A DNA stretch of 64,000 bases from Chitinophaga sp. CF418 (lineage in GTDB: Bacteria; Bacteroidota; Bacteroidia; Chitinophagales; Chitinophagaceae), in the NCBI RefSeq assembly GCF_900142925.1, contig NZ_FRCN01000015.1:124001-188000 (forward strand), in the 5' to 3' direction. The notes under the pieces were generated by a model, which made no database searches, was not told where the DNA came from, and saw only the letters and a program-made list of their open reading frames with translations. Made by a program: the position numbers and the translations under genes. Positions 34,663-42,051 of this stretch are shown piece by piece; position 1 is the first letter of the stretch, and each line of letters starts with the position of its first letter.

Positions 34663-36288
34663 ATGAGCTTTGAAGAACAATTACACCACATGTTCCCCAC
34701 AGCAGACGCTATCCCGGCTGAATACCAGTTGCCGGCAGAAGTACACCAGCGGGAATATTTGTCAGGTGGCGAAATGAAACCATGGAATGGCGATGTGCAT
34801 ACGGTATTATCACCTATCTGTATACAGACACCGAAAGGATTGGAGCGAAAAGTGATCGGTTCTTATCCTTTATGTGGTGAGGCAGAAGCAATGGCTGCCC
34901 TGGATGCGGCAGTACTGGCTTACAATGACGGCCGTGGGGAATGGCCGACAATGACGGTATCTGAACGTATTGCCTGTATGGAAAAGTTTACCGGCAAGAT
35001 GATCGGTAAGAAAGCGGAGATCGTAAAACTGATCATGTGGGAGATCGGTAAATCATACACAGATTCCATCAAGGAATTTGACCGTACAGTAGAATACATC
35101 AATACCACCATTGATGCATTAAAAGACCTGGACCGGAACTCCAGCCGTTTCGAGATACAGCAGGGTATTATCGGCCAGATCAGGCGTTCTCCTTTAGGCG
35201 TAGTGCTCTGTATGGGACCATTCAACTATCCGCTGAACGAGACCTTCACTACATTGATCCCGGCGCTGATCATGGGGAATACAATGTTGTTCAAACCTCC
35301 GAAGCATGGTACTTTATTACACTACCCGCTGCTGGAAGCATTTGCCAGCTGTTTCCCGAAAGGAGTGGTAAATACGATCTACGGTCGTGGTAATGTGATT
35401 ATCGGCCCACTGATGGAGTCCGGCAAGATCAATGTGCTGACATTAATAGGCAGCAGCAAAGTAGCTAACCAGTTGAAAAAGATGCATCCGAAGGTGAACC
35501 GCCTGAGGGCTATCCTGGGTCTGGACGCCAAGAATGCCGCTATTATCACAGATAAGGCTGATCTTGACCTTGCAGTACAGGAAACGGTACTTGGCTCACT
35601 ATCTTTCAACGGACAGCGTTGTACGGCTTTAAAGATCGTTTTTGTGCATAGTAAAGTGGCCGATGTATTCCTGCAGAAACTGAGCGCTGCCATCAGCCAG
35701 CTGAAAATGGGTATGCCATGGGAGAAAGGCGTGTTCCTGACACCATTGCCCGAGCCTCAGAAACCGGCTTACTTAAAGGAATGTATTGACGACGCTATCG
35801 CCAACGGTGCAAAAGTGATCAATGAAAACGGGGGATCTATCTTCGAATCTTTCGTATATCCGGCTGTTTTATACCCGGTGAATAACAAGATGAAGGTATA
35901 CAGAGAGGAACAATTTGGACCGCTGGTACCGGTATTGCCGTTTGACGATATTGAAACACCGATCGAGTACCTGATAGCATCTGATCACGGACAGCAGGTA
36001 AGCCTGTTTTCCAATGATGCAGGCGAGCTGGCATCCCTGATAGATCCGCTGGTAAACCAGGTAAGCCGTGTAAATATCAACTGTCAGTGTCAGCGTGGCC
36101 CGGATGTATATCCATTCACCGGTAGAAAGGATTCTGCAGAAGGAACGCTGAGCGTACCTGATGCATTGCGTGCATTCTCTATTCGCTCAATGGTGGCTAC
36201 AAAACAAACTGAACAGAATAAAAATCTGTTGAATGAGATCGTAAATGATCAGACTTCAAACTTTTTGTCAACAAAATATATCTTTTAG
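34663..36288 (+). CDS. Aldehyde dehydrogenase family, probable NADP-dependent glyceraldehyde-3-phosphate dehydrogenase
   Basis: A 541-residue cytoplasmic ALDH-fold enzyme. VVLCMGPFNYPLNETFTTLI is the N-terminal cofactor segment, FKPPKHGTLLHYPLL the NADP-type Lys/Pro region, LTLIGSSKVANQL the Rossmann turn, SFNGQRCTALKIVF the catalytic Cys at about 319, and YREEQFGPLVPVLPF the conserved C-terminal motif. Where most ALDHs have E-L-G-G, this one reads LGLDAKNAA (about 286-294), so the usual general-base Glu is not at that place. I recall this long form being annotated as non-phosphorylating GAPDH (GapN) in Bacteroidota, an assignment by recall rather than proof. It has its own promoter. Confidence 0.75.
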   Translation: MSFEEQLHHMFPTADAIPAEYQLPAEVHQREYLSGGEMKPWNGDVHTVLSPICIQTPKGLERKVIGSYPLCGEAEAMAALDAAVLAYNDGRGEWPTMTVSERIACMEKFTGKMIGKKAEIVKLIMWEIGKSYTDSIKEFDRTVEYINTTIDALKDLDRNSSRFEIQQGIIGQIRRSPLGVVLCMGPFNYPLNETFTTLIPALIMGNTMLFKPPKHGTLLHYPLLEAFASCFPKGVVNTIYGRGNVIIGPLMESGKINVLTLIGSSKVANQLKKMHPKVNRLRAILGLDAKNAAIITDKADLDLAVQETVLGSLSFNGQRCTALKIVFVHSKVADVFLQKLSAAISQLKMGMPWEKGVFLTPLPEPQKPAYLKECIDDAIANGAKVINENGGSIFESFVYPAVLYPVNNKMKVYREEQFGPLVPVLPFDDIETPIEYLIASDHGQQVSLFSNDAGELASLIDPLVNQVSRVNINCQCQRGPDVYPFTGRKDSAEGTLSVPDALRAFSIRSMVATKQTEQNKNLLNEIVNDQTSNFLSTKYIF

Positions 36289-36444
36289 TCAAAATTATAT
36301 TAGTGACTGAAAAGCGTATTACGGAGTTAAACAAGAACGTTTTAATTATGTGATAAAATATTAATGTAAGATTGCCTTTCGTACTTTTTTACAGAAAAAT
36401 GAGTATTAGTTGATCCGGGTGATGGAATTGTGGATTAAGAACGT
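36289..36444. other. Intergenic region after the aldehyde dehydrogenase gene
   Basis: AT-rich stretch with no gene or hairpin I can support. It leads into the candidate small RNA. Confidence 0.4.
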
Positions 36445-36452
36445 TAAATTTG
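36445..36452 (+). promoter_or_regulatory. Candidate -7 element for a small transcript
   Basis: TAAATTTG matches TAnnTTTG with no gene start within 240 bases downstream on this strand. A TTG at 36428-36430 is too close for a standard -33. Confidence 0.35.
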
Positions 36453-36458
36453 GGTTAA

Positions 36459-36563
36459 TTCATCACTCTTTACCATTTATCAACCTTCAACAAAGAAAGA
36501 CAATCGAAACATTTTTACGCAACCCAAGAAGAGCATCCGCTGAATAAGCGGATGTTTTTTTTT
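36459..36563 (+). ncRNA. Candidate small RNA (or long 3' UTR) upstream of a strong terminator
   Basis: About 105 bases from a predicted start near 36459 to the nine-T end of the terminator at 36534-36563. It contains no ATG-initiated reading frame. The alternative is that it is only the end of a 270-base 3' UTR of the aldehyde dehydrogenase gene. The family is not recognised. Confidence 0.3.
36534..36563 (+). terminator. Strong intrinsic terminator
   Basis: CATCCGCT-GAATA-AGCGGATG followed by nine T residues on the plus strand. It lies 245 bases past the nearest plus-strand gene. Confidence 0.85.
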
Positions 36564-36635
36564 GAGAAAGCGAAATGTCACGATCTTCAACTGTTCAATT
36601 TGTCCCTGGTATGTTATTTACGACCGGACACCCGT

Positions 36636-36684
36636 AAAAACTAAAAGGCCGACCTGTCATGGACAGATCGGCCTTTTAGTTTTT
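36636..36684. terminator. Terminator after the small clpX-linked gene
   Basis: Stem of 23 pairs with one mismatch (core AAAAGGCCGACCTGTC) and a three-base loop, flanked by A and T runs so it can work in both directions. It begins 10 bases past the stop at 36694. Confidence 0.85.
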
Positions 36685-36693
36685 GAATATCTT

Positions 36694-36903
36694 CTAGTGT
36701 TCCAGGAAGTCGTTGTCTTTACTCTCTTCCGCTGAGCCCTGGGCGCCTGCTCTTTTTTCTATGTCGGCAAACCATTTTTCAACAGTACCAGACAGAAAAC
36801 CGGGCACTTTACCCCTCACATATTCTTTGAGTATCTCGAAGGTTTTTAAGGCCTGCTCATTGGAGAGTCCTGCTTTTTCCTGAAGTTCTTTTAAGAGGTC
36901 CAT
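36694..36903 (-). CDS. Small helical protein downstream of clpX
   Basis: A 69-residue acidic, probably all-helical protein: LKELQEKAGLSNEQALKTFEILKEYV, GKVPGFLSGTVEKWF, then a polar tail ending DNDFLEH. It shares layout with short DUF2267/DUF2780-like proteins, but I cannot place it in a family with confidence. It starts 21 bases after the clpX stop and ends at a strong terminator, so it is the last gene of the clpX transcript. Confidence 0.65.
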   Translation of the reverse strand: MDLLKELQEKAGLSNEQALKTFEILKEYVRGKVPGFLSGTVEKWFADIEKRAGAQGSAEESKDNDFLEH

Positions 36904-36924
36904 ATCGTATTGCTTTGAGTTATT

Positions 36925-38160
36925 TTAAGCTACTTTCAGCTGTACAAGCGTGGATTTATCCAGTCTTTCTTCTGCATAACCTCTTGTCAGTACGAACGTA
37001 CTTTCATTGGATGAAGGCAGGTTAAACATTGCGTCACTCAGTACCACTTCACAGATGGAGCGGAGGCCACGGGCGCCAAGTTTGTATTCCATTGCTTTTT
37101 CCACGATATAATCCAGTGCATCGTCTTCGATCACCAGTTCAATACCTTCTACCTTGAACAGTTTCTTGTATTGTTTTACGAGGGCGTTCTTAGGTTCTGT
37201 CAGGATCGCTTTCAGTGCATCGGAGTCGAGAGAGTTCAGGTAGGTAACCACCGGCAAACGTCCCAGTAATTCAGGGATCAATCCGAAGGCTTTCAGGTCC
37301 TGTGAATTTACATAGCGCAGGATGTGTTTTTTGTTTTCCTCTTCCTTGTCAGTATTCACGTTAAAACCGATAGAATGGGTCTGTACCCTGCGGCTGATGA
37401 TCTTATCCACACCGTCGAACGCACCACCGCAGATAAACAGGATATTCTGTGTATTTACCTTGATAAGTTTCTGCTCAGGATGTTTACGGCCACCTTGCGG
37501 GGGAACCAGTGCTTCTGTACCTTCCAGGAGTTTCAGGAGACCCTGTTGCACGCCTTCACCGCTTACGTCGCGGGTGATGGAAGGATTATCGCTCTTACGG
37601 GCAATTTTATCTATCTCATCAATATATACGATACCTCTTTCAGCAGCTTCCACGTCGTAGTTACAAACCTGCAACAGGCGGGTGAGGATGCTTTCCACGT
37701 CTTCACCTACATAACCGGCTTCTGTAAATACGGTAGCGTCTACGATGGTAAAAGGTACATTCAGCAGGCGGGCGATGGATTTAGCCAGCAGGGTCTTACC
37801 TGTACCGGTTTCGCCAACCATAATGATGTTTGATTTCTCGATCTCCACATCGTCATCGCCAACCTGTTGGTTCAGGCGTTTATAGTGGTTATAAACGGCT
37901 ACTGCCAGTATTTTCTTTGCATCATCCTGACCAATCACATATTCGTCCAGGAACTTCTTTATTTCAACAGGTTTCGCCACTTTGGGAACAAAGTGGGACG
38001 GGGCTTTTTTGCCCTGCTGCTGAAACAGTTCCTGTTCTATGATCTCTTGCGCGTTTGCCACGCAGTTCTCACAGATATGACCTTCTGCACCGGCAATCAG
38101 TATTTGCACTTCATCTTTTGAACGGTTGCAAAATGAGCAACGGATTTTAGACTCTTTCAT
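36925..38160 (-). CDS. clpX: ATP-dependent Clp protease ATPase subunit ClpX
   Basis: AAA+ unfoldase that feeds proteins to ClpP. The 411-residue protein has the N-terminal zinc finger (CSFCNRS and HICENC, four Cys), PVEIKKFLDEYVIGQDDAKK, Walker A VGETGTGKTLLAKS, Walker B GIVYIDEIDKIARKS, pore loop region EAGYVGEDVESI, the arginine-finger segment, and FIPELLGRLPV-type GLIPELLGRLPVVTYL. The ClpP-binding loop (ICGGAFDGV region onwards) is present. A -7 element lies only 7 bases upstream of the ATG, which would give an almost leaderless mRNA. It is separated from clpP by a terminator. Confidence 0.97.
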   Translation of the reverse strand: MKESKIRCSFCNRSKDEVQILIAGAEGHICENCVANAQEIIEQELFQQQGKKAPSHFVPKVAKPVEIKKFLDEYVIGQDDAKKILAVAVYNHYKRLNQQVGDDDVEIEKSNIIMVGETGTGKTLLAKSIARLLNVPFTIVDATVFTEAGYVGEDVESILTRLLQVCNYDVEAAERGIVYIDEIDKIARKSDNPSITRDVSGEGVQQGLLKLLEGTEALVPPQGGRKHPEQKLIKVNTQNILFICGGAFDGVDKIISRRVQTHSIGFNVNTDKEEENKKHILRYVNSQDLKAFGLIPELLGRLPVVTYLNSLDSDALKAILTEPKNALVKQYKKLFKVEGIELVIEDDALDYIVEKAMEYKLGARGLRSICEVVLSDAMFNLPSSNESTFVLTRGYAEERLDKSTLVQLKVA

Positions 38161-38166
38161 AGCTTA

Positions 38167-38174
38167 CAAAGGTA
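38167..38174 (-). promoter_or_regulatory. -7 promoter element of clpX, very close to the start codon
   Basis: Minus-strand TACCTTTG matches TAnnTTTG and ends 6 bases before the clpX ATG, so transcription would begin at or next to the start codon. Confidence 0.5.
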
Positions 38175-38207
38175 CATTAAATGGGGGAAAGGGGGAACTT
38201 CATGAAA

Positions 38208-38247
38208 TGAAAAAGGGTGCAAAAAAGACATTTCGCACCCTTTTTCA
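38208..38247 (-). terminator. clpP terminator
   Basis: Perfect 13-base-pair stem TGAAAAAGGGTGC / GCACCCTTTTTCA with a 14-base loop, 21 bases past the clpP stop. Confidence 0.85.
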
Positions 38248-38268
38248 ATTTACTTTTTCCGTAATCTG

Positions 38269-38970
38269 TTATTGCGGATTGTTTTCCTGCTGTTTTCTTG
38301 GATTCTTGCTGAGTACGTCATCGATGATGCCGTATTCTTTTGCTTCATCCGCTGTCATCCAGTAGTCACGGTCAGAGTCTTTCTCAACTTTCTTCACTGG
38401 CTGGCCGCAATGGGTAGCGATGATTTCGTTCAGCTCTTTTTTCAGCTTAACGAACTCACGTGCAGTGATTTCGATATCGGAAGTCTGGCCTTCTGCACCA
38501 CCATGAGGCTGGTGAATCATAACCCTGGCGTGTTTTAGTGCAGTACGCTTACCTTTTGAACCTGCTACCAGCAGTACAGCGCCGAAAGAAGCGGCCATAC
38601 CGGTACAGATAGTAGCTACATCAGGAGCGATGATCTGCATGGTGTCATATATACCAAGACCTGCATAAACGCTACCACCGGGGCTGTTAATATACATCTG
38701 TATATCACGGGTACGGTCGGTAGATTCCAGGAACAGCAACTGAGCGGTGATAATGTTGGCTACGTAGTCATTTACAGGGTCTCCCATGAAAATGATACGA
38801 TCCATCATCAAACGTGAGAACACATCCATTATCGCCATGTTCATCGGGCGTTCCTCGATGATGTTTGGCGTTAAGGCATTAATCTGATGACGGGTATAGC
38901 TATCTACTACCAGGCTGCTGATCCCTCTATGCTGGATGGCATATTTCCTGAATTCGTTATTAATGTTCAT
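38269..38970 (-). CDS. clpP: ATP-dependent Clp protease proteolytic subunit ClpP
   Basis: Serine protease that forms the tetradecameric barrel of ClpXP. The 233-residue protein begins MNINNEFRKYAIQHRGISS at 38970; an upstream in-frame ATG at 39000 lies further inside tig and looks less likely. Catalytic Ser128 is in GMAASFGAV, His153 in MIHQPHGG, and the Asp lies in KDSDRDYWM near residue 200. INSPGGSVYAGLGIYD is the conserved handle. The start codon lies within the last codons of tig, an 11-base overlap (38960-38970), so the two are co-translated. Confidence 0.96.
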   Translation of the reverse strand: MNINNEFRKYAIQHRGISSLVVDSYTRHQINALTPNIIEERPMNMAIMDVFSRLMMDRIIFMGDPVNDYVANIITAQLLFLESTDRTRDIQMYINSPGGSVYAGLGIYDTMQIIAPDVATICTGMAASFGAVLLVAGSKGKRTALKHARVMIHQPHGGAEGQTSDIEITAREFVKLKKELNEIIATHCGQPVKKVEKDSDRDYWMTADEAKEYGIIDDVLSKNPRKQQENNPQ

Positions 38971-40336
38971 GATGGTGATGTTTATTAGGTAATTTAGCAA
39001 ATTCTTCGGCTGTTACTTCCTCTTCCTTCACATTTACCTTATTTTCTGCCCAATCAAACAATTTCTGGGTCACCATCTCGCGGTAGGTCTGGTCCACGAA
39101 TTTTTCATCCTGCAGCAGGCGCTCCAGGTAGCTATCCAGCCAGTCTGCACCATCGGTAGCGGCAGCGCCACCGAAATAGCCCAGTACTTTCTGTTTGGCT
39201 GCTTCTTTCACTTCGTCGAAAGAAACGTCCAGCTGATTTTCGCGGATCAGTTTATCGCTGATTAATGTCCAGCGTAACTGATGATCAAAACCTGGATATT
39301 CTTTGTCAGCTTCTTCAGCGGTTTTGGGTTTTTCACCGCCGGTTTGCAGCCAACGTTTCAGAAAATCCTTAGGCAGCTCTATCGGCGTTTCGTGAACCAG
39401 CACTTCGAACAGGTCGTTGTGCAGGCGGTTGCGGCTTTCGGCATCCCAGGATTTTTCTATTTCTGATTGCAGTTTTTCGCGGAAGGCTGCTTCAGTAGCT
39501 ATTTCTTCAGCAGGGAATACTTCTTTGAAGAACTCTTCGTTCAGTTCTCTTTTTTCTATTAATTCTACCTTGGTAATAGTCAGCTTGTAATATTTGGCAG
39601 CTATATCCTCGTGGAGGCCCAGTATGTCATGCTGGAACCAGGTCAGCTTGTCTGCGTCAATGGCTGCAGAAGCCTGTACCACGATGCTGTCGTCTTTTTT
39701 CTTACCCTGCAGCTGGGACTGGGTAGCAGCGGAGAAGTTTTTCACCAGGAAAGAGATTTCTTTCTGGAGACCACCTTCTACAGCAGTGCCCTGAGCATCT
39801 GTTTCAACAACATTCAGGCCGAGAACGTTATCAGCGCTGCTAACGGACTCAACTTCAGTTGATTTACCACCTCTTAACTGCAGACGCTCGATCTCTTCGT
39901 TCAGCATTTCAGGGGTAGCTTTGATCTTGTAGCGGGTCAGGGTAGTTTTACCTGATTCCAGCGGAGTAACCTCGAACGCAGGTTTCAGACCGATTTCAAA
40001 ATCAAAATTGTATTCAGATGGACTATTGTGGTCGAAAGTTTTAGCTTCTTTATCCAGGGAGAGCGGCTGGGCAAATATTTCTACTTTTTCAGTCTGGAGA
40101 TATCCCATCAGCTCTTTTTCAACTGTTTTCAGTATTTCATCTGCAAAAATGGCCTGACCGTGCATTTTCTTCACCATGCCAGCAGGCACCATGCCTTTAC
40201 GGAATCCAGGTATATTAGCGGTTTTGCTGAGTTGCTTTACTGCTTTGTCAAAATTGGGAAGGTAATCTTCCTGGCTCACTTTCACAGTGATCTTATCATT
40301 CAATAAACCGATGTTTTCTCTGATAACGGTTGCCAT
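38960..40336 (-). CDS. tig: Trigger factor
   Basis: Ribosome-bound chaperone and peptidyl-prolyl isomerase family. The 458-residue protein has the N-terminal ribosome-docking signature NIPGFRKGMVPAGMVKKM (about 41-58), the PPIase-like middle (VLGLNVVETDAQGTAVEGG to KDDSIVVQA) and the helical C-domain (ETPIELPKDFLKRWLQTGG). The middle domain is poorly conserved relative to proteobacterial PPIase, usual in this phylum. It ends with an unusual His-rich tail, NKHHHHEH, whose codons overlap the clpP start. The order tig-clpP-clpX is the common one. Confidence 0.95.
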   Translation of the reverse strand: MATVIRENIGLLNDKITVKVSQEDYLPNFDKAVKQLSKTANIPGFRKGMVPAGMVKKMHGQAIFADEILKTVEKELMGYLQTEKVEIFAQPLSLDKEAKTFDHNSPSEYNFDFEIGLKPAFEVTPLESGKTTLTRYKIKATPEMLNEEIERLQLRGGKSTEVESVSSADNVLGLNVVETDAQGTAVEGGLQKEISFLVKNFSAATQSQLQGKKKDDSIVVQASAAIDADKLTWFQHDILGLHEDIAAKYYKLTITKVELIEKRELNEEFFKEVFPAEEIATEAAFREKLQSEIEKSWDAESRNRLHNDLFEVLVHETPIELPKDFLKRWLQTGGEKPKTAEEADKEYPGFDHQLRWTLISDKLIRENQLDVSFDEVKEAAKQKVLGYFGGAAATDGADWLDSYLERLLQDEKFVDQTYREMVTQKLFDWAENKVNVKEEEVTAEEFAKLPNKHHHHEH

Positions 40337-40396
40337 AATTGTTTAAATGTTCTTGTATGAAGCAATAATAATTCCTTGTTTGTATTTTCTGCCATG

Positions 40397-40449
40397 AAGT
40401 CACAAAGGCACGAAGGAATGGCAGCTATGTGGGAGTTACTAGGTGACTT
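40397..40449. repeat. Repeat-like stem-loop upstream of tig
   Basis: AAGTCAC at 40397-40403 and its inverse GTGACTT at 40443-40449 enclose AAAGGCACGAAGG. The wording resembles short interspersed sequences (GTGCCTTTGTG types) I have seen across Bacteroidota intergenic DNA, but one copy cannot prove a repeat family. Confidence 0.25.
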
Positions 40450-40498
40450 AGCGCCTTAATGGCAATTATTTGAAGCCGGGCACCGGGTTGCCGGACAT

Positions 40499-40561
40499 AA
40501 AAAAAACGCTTAATGCTGAGGCAGAGTCTGCGTTAAGCGGTCGGCATCGGGCATTAAGCGT
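40499..40561 (-). terminator. Terminator of tRNA-Leu
   Basis: Inverted repeat ACGCTTAATGC (40506-40516) / GCATTAAGCGT (40551-40561) with a long structured loop that holds a further TTAAGCG copy. On the minus strand it is followed by eight T residues and begins 9 bases after the tRNA end. Confidence 0.75.
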
Positions 40562-40569
40562 CAAAAAAG

Positions 40570-40651
40570 TGCGGGTGATAGGACTCGAACCTACATGCCG
40601 TGAAGCACCAGATCCTAAGTCTGGCGTGTCTACCAATTTCACCACACCCGC
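40570..40651 (-). tRNA. tRNA-Leu (anticodon UAG)
   Basis: An 82-base tRNA on the minus strand with acceptor stem GCGGGTG/CACCCGC, D-arm GTGGTGAAATTGGTAGACAC, anticodon stem CCAGA/TCTGG around loop CTTAGGA (anticodon TAG), the long variable arm TGCTTCACGGCA typical of tRNA-Leu, and T-loop GGTTCGAGTCC. Discriminator A; CCA is not encoded. It decodes CUA and, by wobble, other CUN codons. Confidence 0.95.
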
Positions 40652-40678
40652 ATTTAGTATTTATAAGAACTTTATTTC

Positions 40679-40696
40679 CCAACATGCATATGTTGG
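40679..40696. repeat. Hairpin CCAACAT-GCAT-ATGTTGG upstream of tRNA-Leu
   Basis: Perfect 7-base-pair inverted repeat with a 4-base loop, 28 bases before the tRNA 5' end, between the tRNA and a weak -7-like TACCTTCG (40708-40715). It may be an operator or a processed leader hairpin. Confidence 0.4.
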
Positions 40697-40756
40697 AAAA
40701 AGGATTGCGAAGGTACTGTTTTTTATTAATTAAAAAAATCGTACCGACCAGTTTTT

Positions 40757-41674
40757 TTAGCTGTTACTCAAACCCTTAACTGCCGGCCTTAACAGGCCTG
40801 CCAACCGTTCAGAGAAGGCCTTAGTATACCTGTTGTCCCGGTCCATCGTCGGGTCCAGGATGGTAATGTTCATGCCTTTAAAGTACTGGGAGGCAAGTAA
40901 CGGCTGCAGGGTTTCCTCCCATTCCAGGTAAGACAGGCCCCCGGGTTGCGGGCTGTCAACACAGGGCATCACATCATTATCCAGCACGTCCACATCCAGG
41001 TGAATCCAGAAGCCATCCAGCCCAGCATGACCAATCATTGTCAGGAACCGGGAAGTGATGGCGTGTGCACCCTGCTCCCGGATGGCTGGCAGGTCGTAAT
41101 AATGAATACGACTGTCAGTGATCAGTTGCACGTAGCCGGCATCCAGCTCCCGGTTGCCATATGCATAAATATGTTCTTCCTTTATATATGGGCTTAATTG
41201 CCGGATGTTTGTTAGTTTCGGATGTCCCTTGCCCGATATAATGGCCAGGGCCATTCCCGCTGCTCCGGCTGTGCCGGAATGCTCAGGCCACATATAGTCG
41301 TGGTGGCCGTCCATGGCAAACAGTCCGTAGTGCTTTCCTGTGCTCCTCAATCCTAAAGCATTGCCAATTAGTATACTACAGTCTCCACCTATCACAATGG
41401 GGATGATATCCTTTTCTACGGCTTCTCTTACTCTCGCCGCCAGTTTATCACTATAAGCAGCTATTGCCTCCGCATTACGCACGCCGCTTTCCTCGTCTAT
41501 GTCCATGCTATAAGGGAGTGTAGGTACACAAATGACATGGGAAATGCCGGTTTCCAGGGCCAGTTCTGTTTTACGCAGGGCCTCCGGCAGTAGTCTGACA
41601 CCTGGTTCCACACCTGGGCGTAATTCCTTCAAACCGAGGTTGGATGGGGCCTCAATGATCATGAAATGGCGCAT
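40757..41674 (-). CDS. Arginase-family hydrolase
   Basis: A 305-residue ureohydrolase-fold enzyme (arginase, agmatinase or formimidoylglutamase group). The start at 41674 (MRHFMIIEAPSNLGL) is preferred because the earlier in-frame ATG adds a basic, non-family segment. Manganese ligands appear in order: IGGDCSI (His replaced by Cys, as in some branches), MDGHHDYMW (usually DAHxD), and HLDVDVLD near residue 235. The HLDVDVLDNDV motif is strong. Because GGDHS is GGDCS and DAH is DGHHD, exact substrate is uncertain. The strand neighbour upstream is an MFS gene 377 bases away. Confidence 0.85.
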   Translation of the reverse strand: MRHFMIIEAPSNLGLKELRPGVEPGVRLLPEALRKTELALETGISHVICVPTLPYSMDIDEESGVRNAEAIAAYSDKLAARVREAVEKDIIPIVIGGDCSILIGNALGLRSTGKHYGLFAMDGHHDYMWPEHSGTAGAAGMALAIISGKGHPKLTNIRQLSPYIKEEHIYAYGNRELDAGYVQLITDSRIHYYDLPAIREQGAHAITSRFLTMIGHAGLDGFWIHLDVDVLDNDVMPCVDSPQPGGLSYLEWEETLQPLLASQYFKGMNITILDPTMDRDNRYTKAFSERLAGLLRPAVKGLSNS

Positions 41675-42051
41675 GCGTGATTGTTTTTGGATCCGTTTGG
41701 GGCAAATAATTGGTTGCAAACCGAAGATAAGGGCTTTCTGCTAAAACAAGGACGCAGTCCATAGAAATTTCCGAAGGCTGCGAAAAGTGGAAAAATTACC
41801 TCCGGCCGGAATCCCCGCCAGGAGTGCAAAACGTCATTTGCGTACAACGTAGACTGTGTATGGCTTTGACTTGATTCCTATATCTCCATATCGCCATACC
41901 GTCATCTGGATATCACTTCACCGACATATGTATATCCCTTCGATATAGAAATGAGCCTGAAGTGATATGGAAATGCCGGTGAAGTGATATAGACAAAGCA
42001 AGATTCAGCCAATACCAGAGCGAACCCTGGTTGGCAAACGCTGCTGTTATT
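41675..42051. other. Intergenic region with GATATCACTTCA-type repeats
   Basis: Between the MFS stop and the arginase start. The part 41870-41995 holds many ATATC/GATAT words. The key pair is described separately. I find no gene in the rest. Confidence 0.5.
41910..41990. repeat. Inverted repeat with internal direct copies
   Basis: ATATCACTTCACCGACAT (41910-41927) faces ATGCCGGTGAAGTGATAT (41973-41990), 17 of 18 pairing. A further TGAAGTGATAT occurs at 41958-41968, in direct orientation to the right arm. The spacing of the two direct copies is 22 bases, about two helical turns. Confidence 0.7.

Noticed and set aside
40397..40561. CRISPR-like repeats near tRNA-Leu
   Set aside because: TTAAGCG recurs three times but without regular spacers, and the copies belong to the tRNA terminator hairpin.
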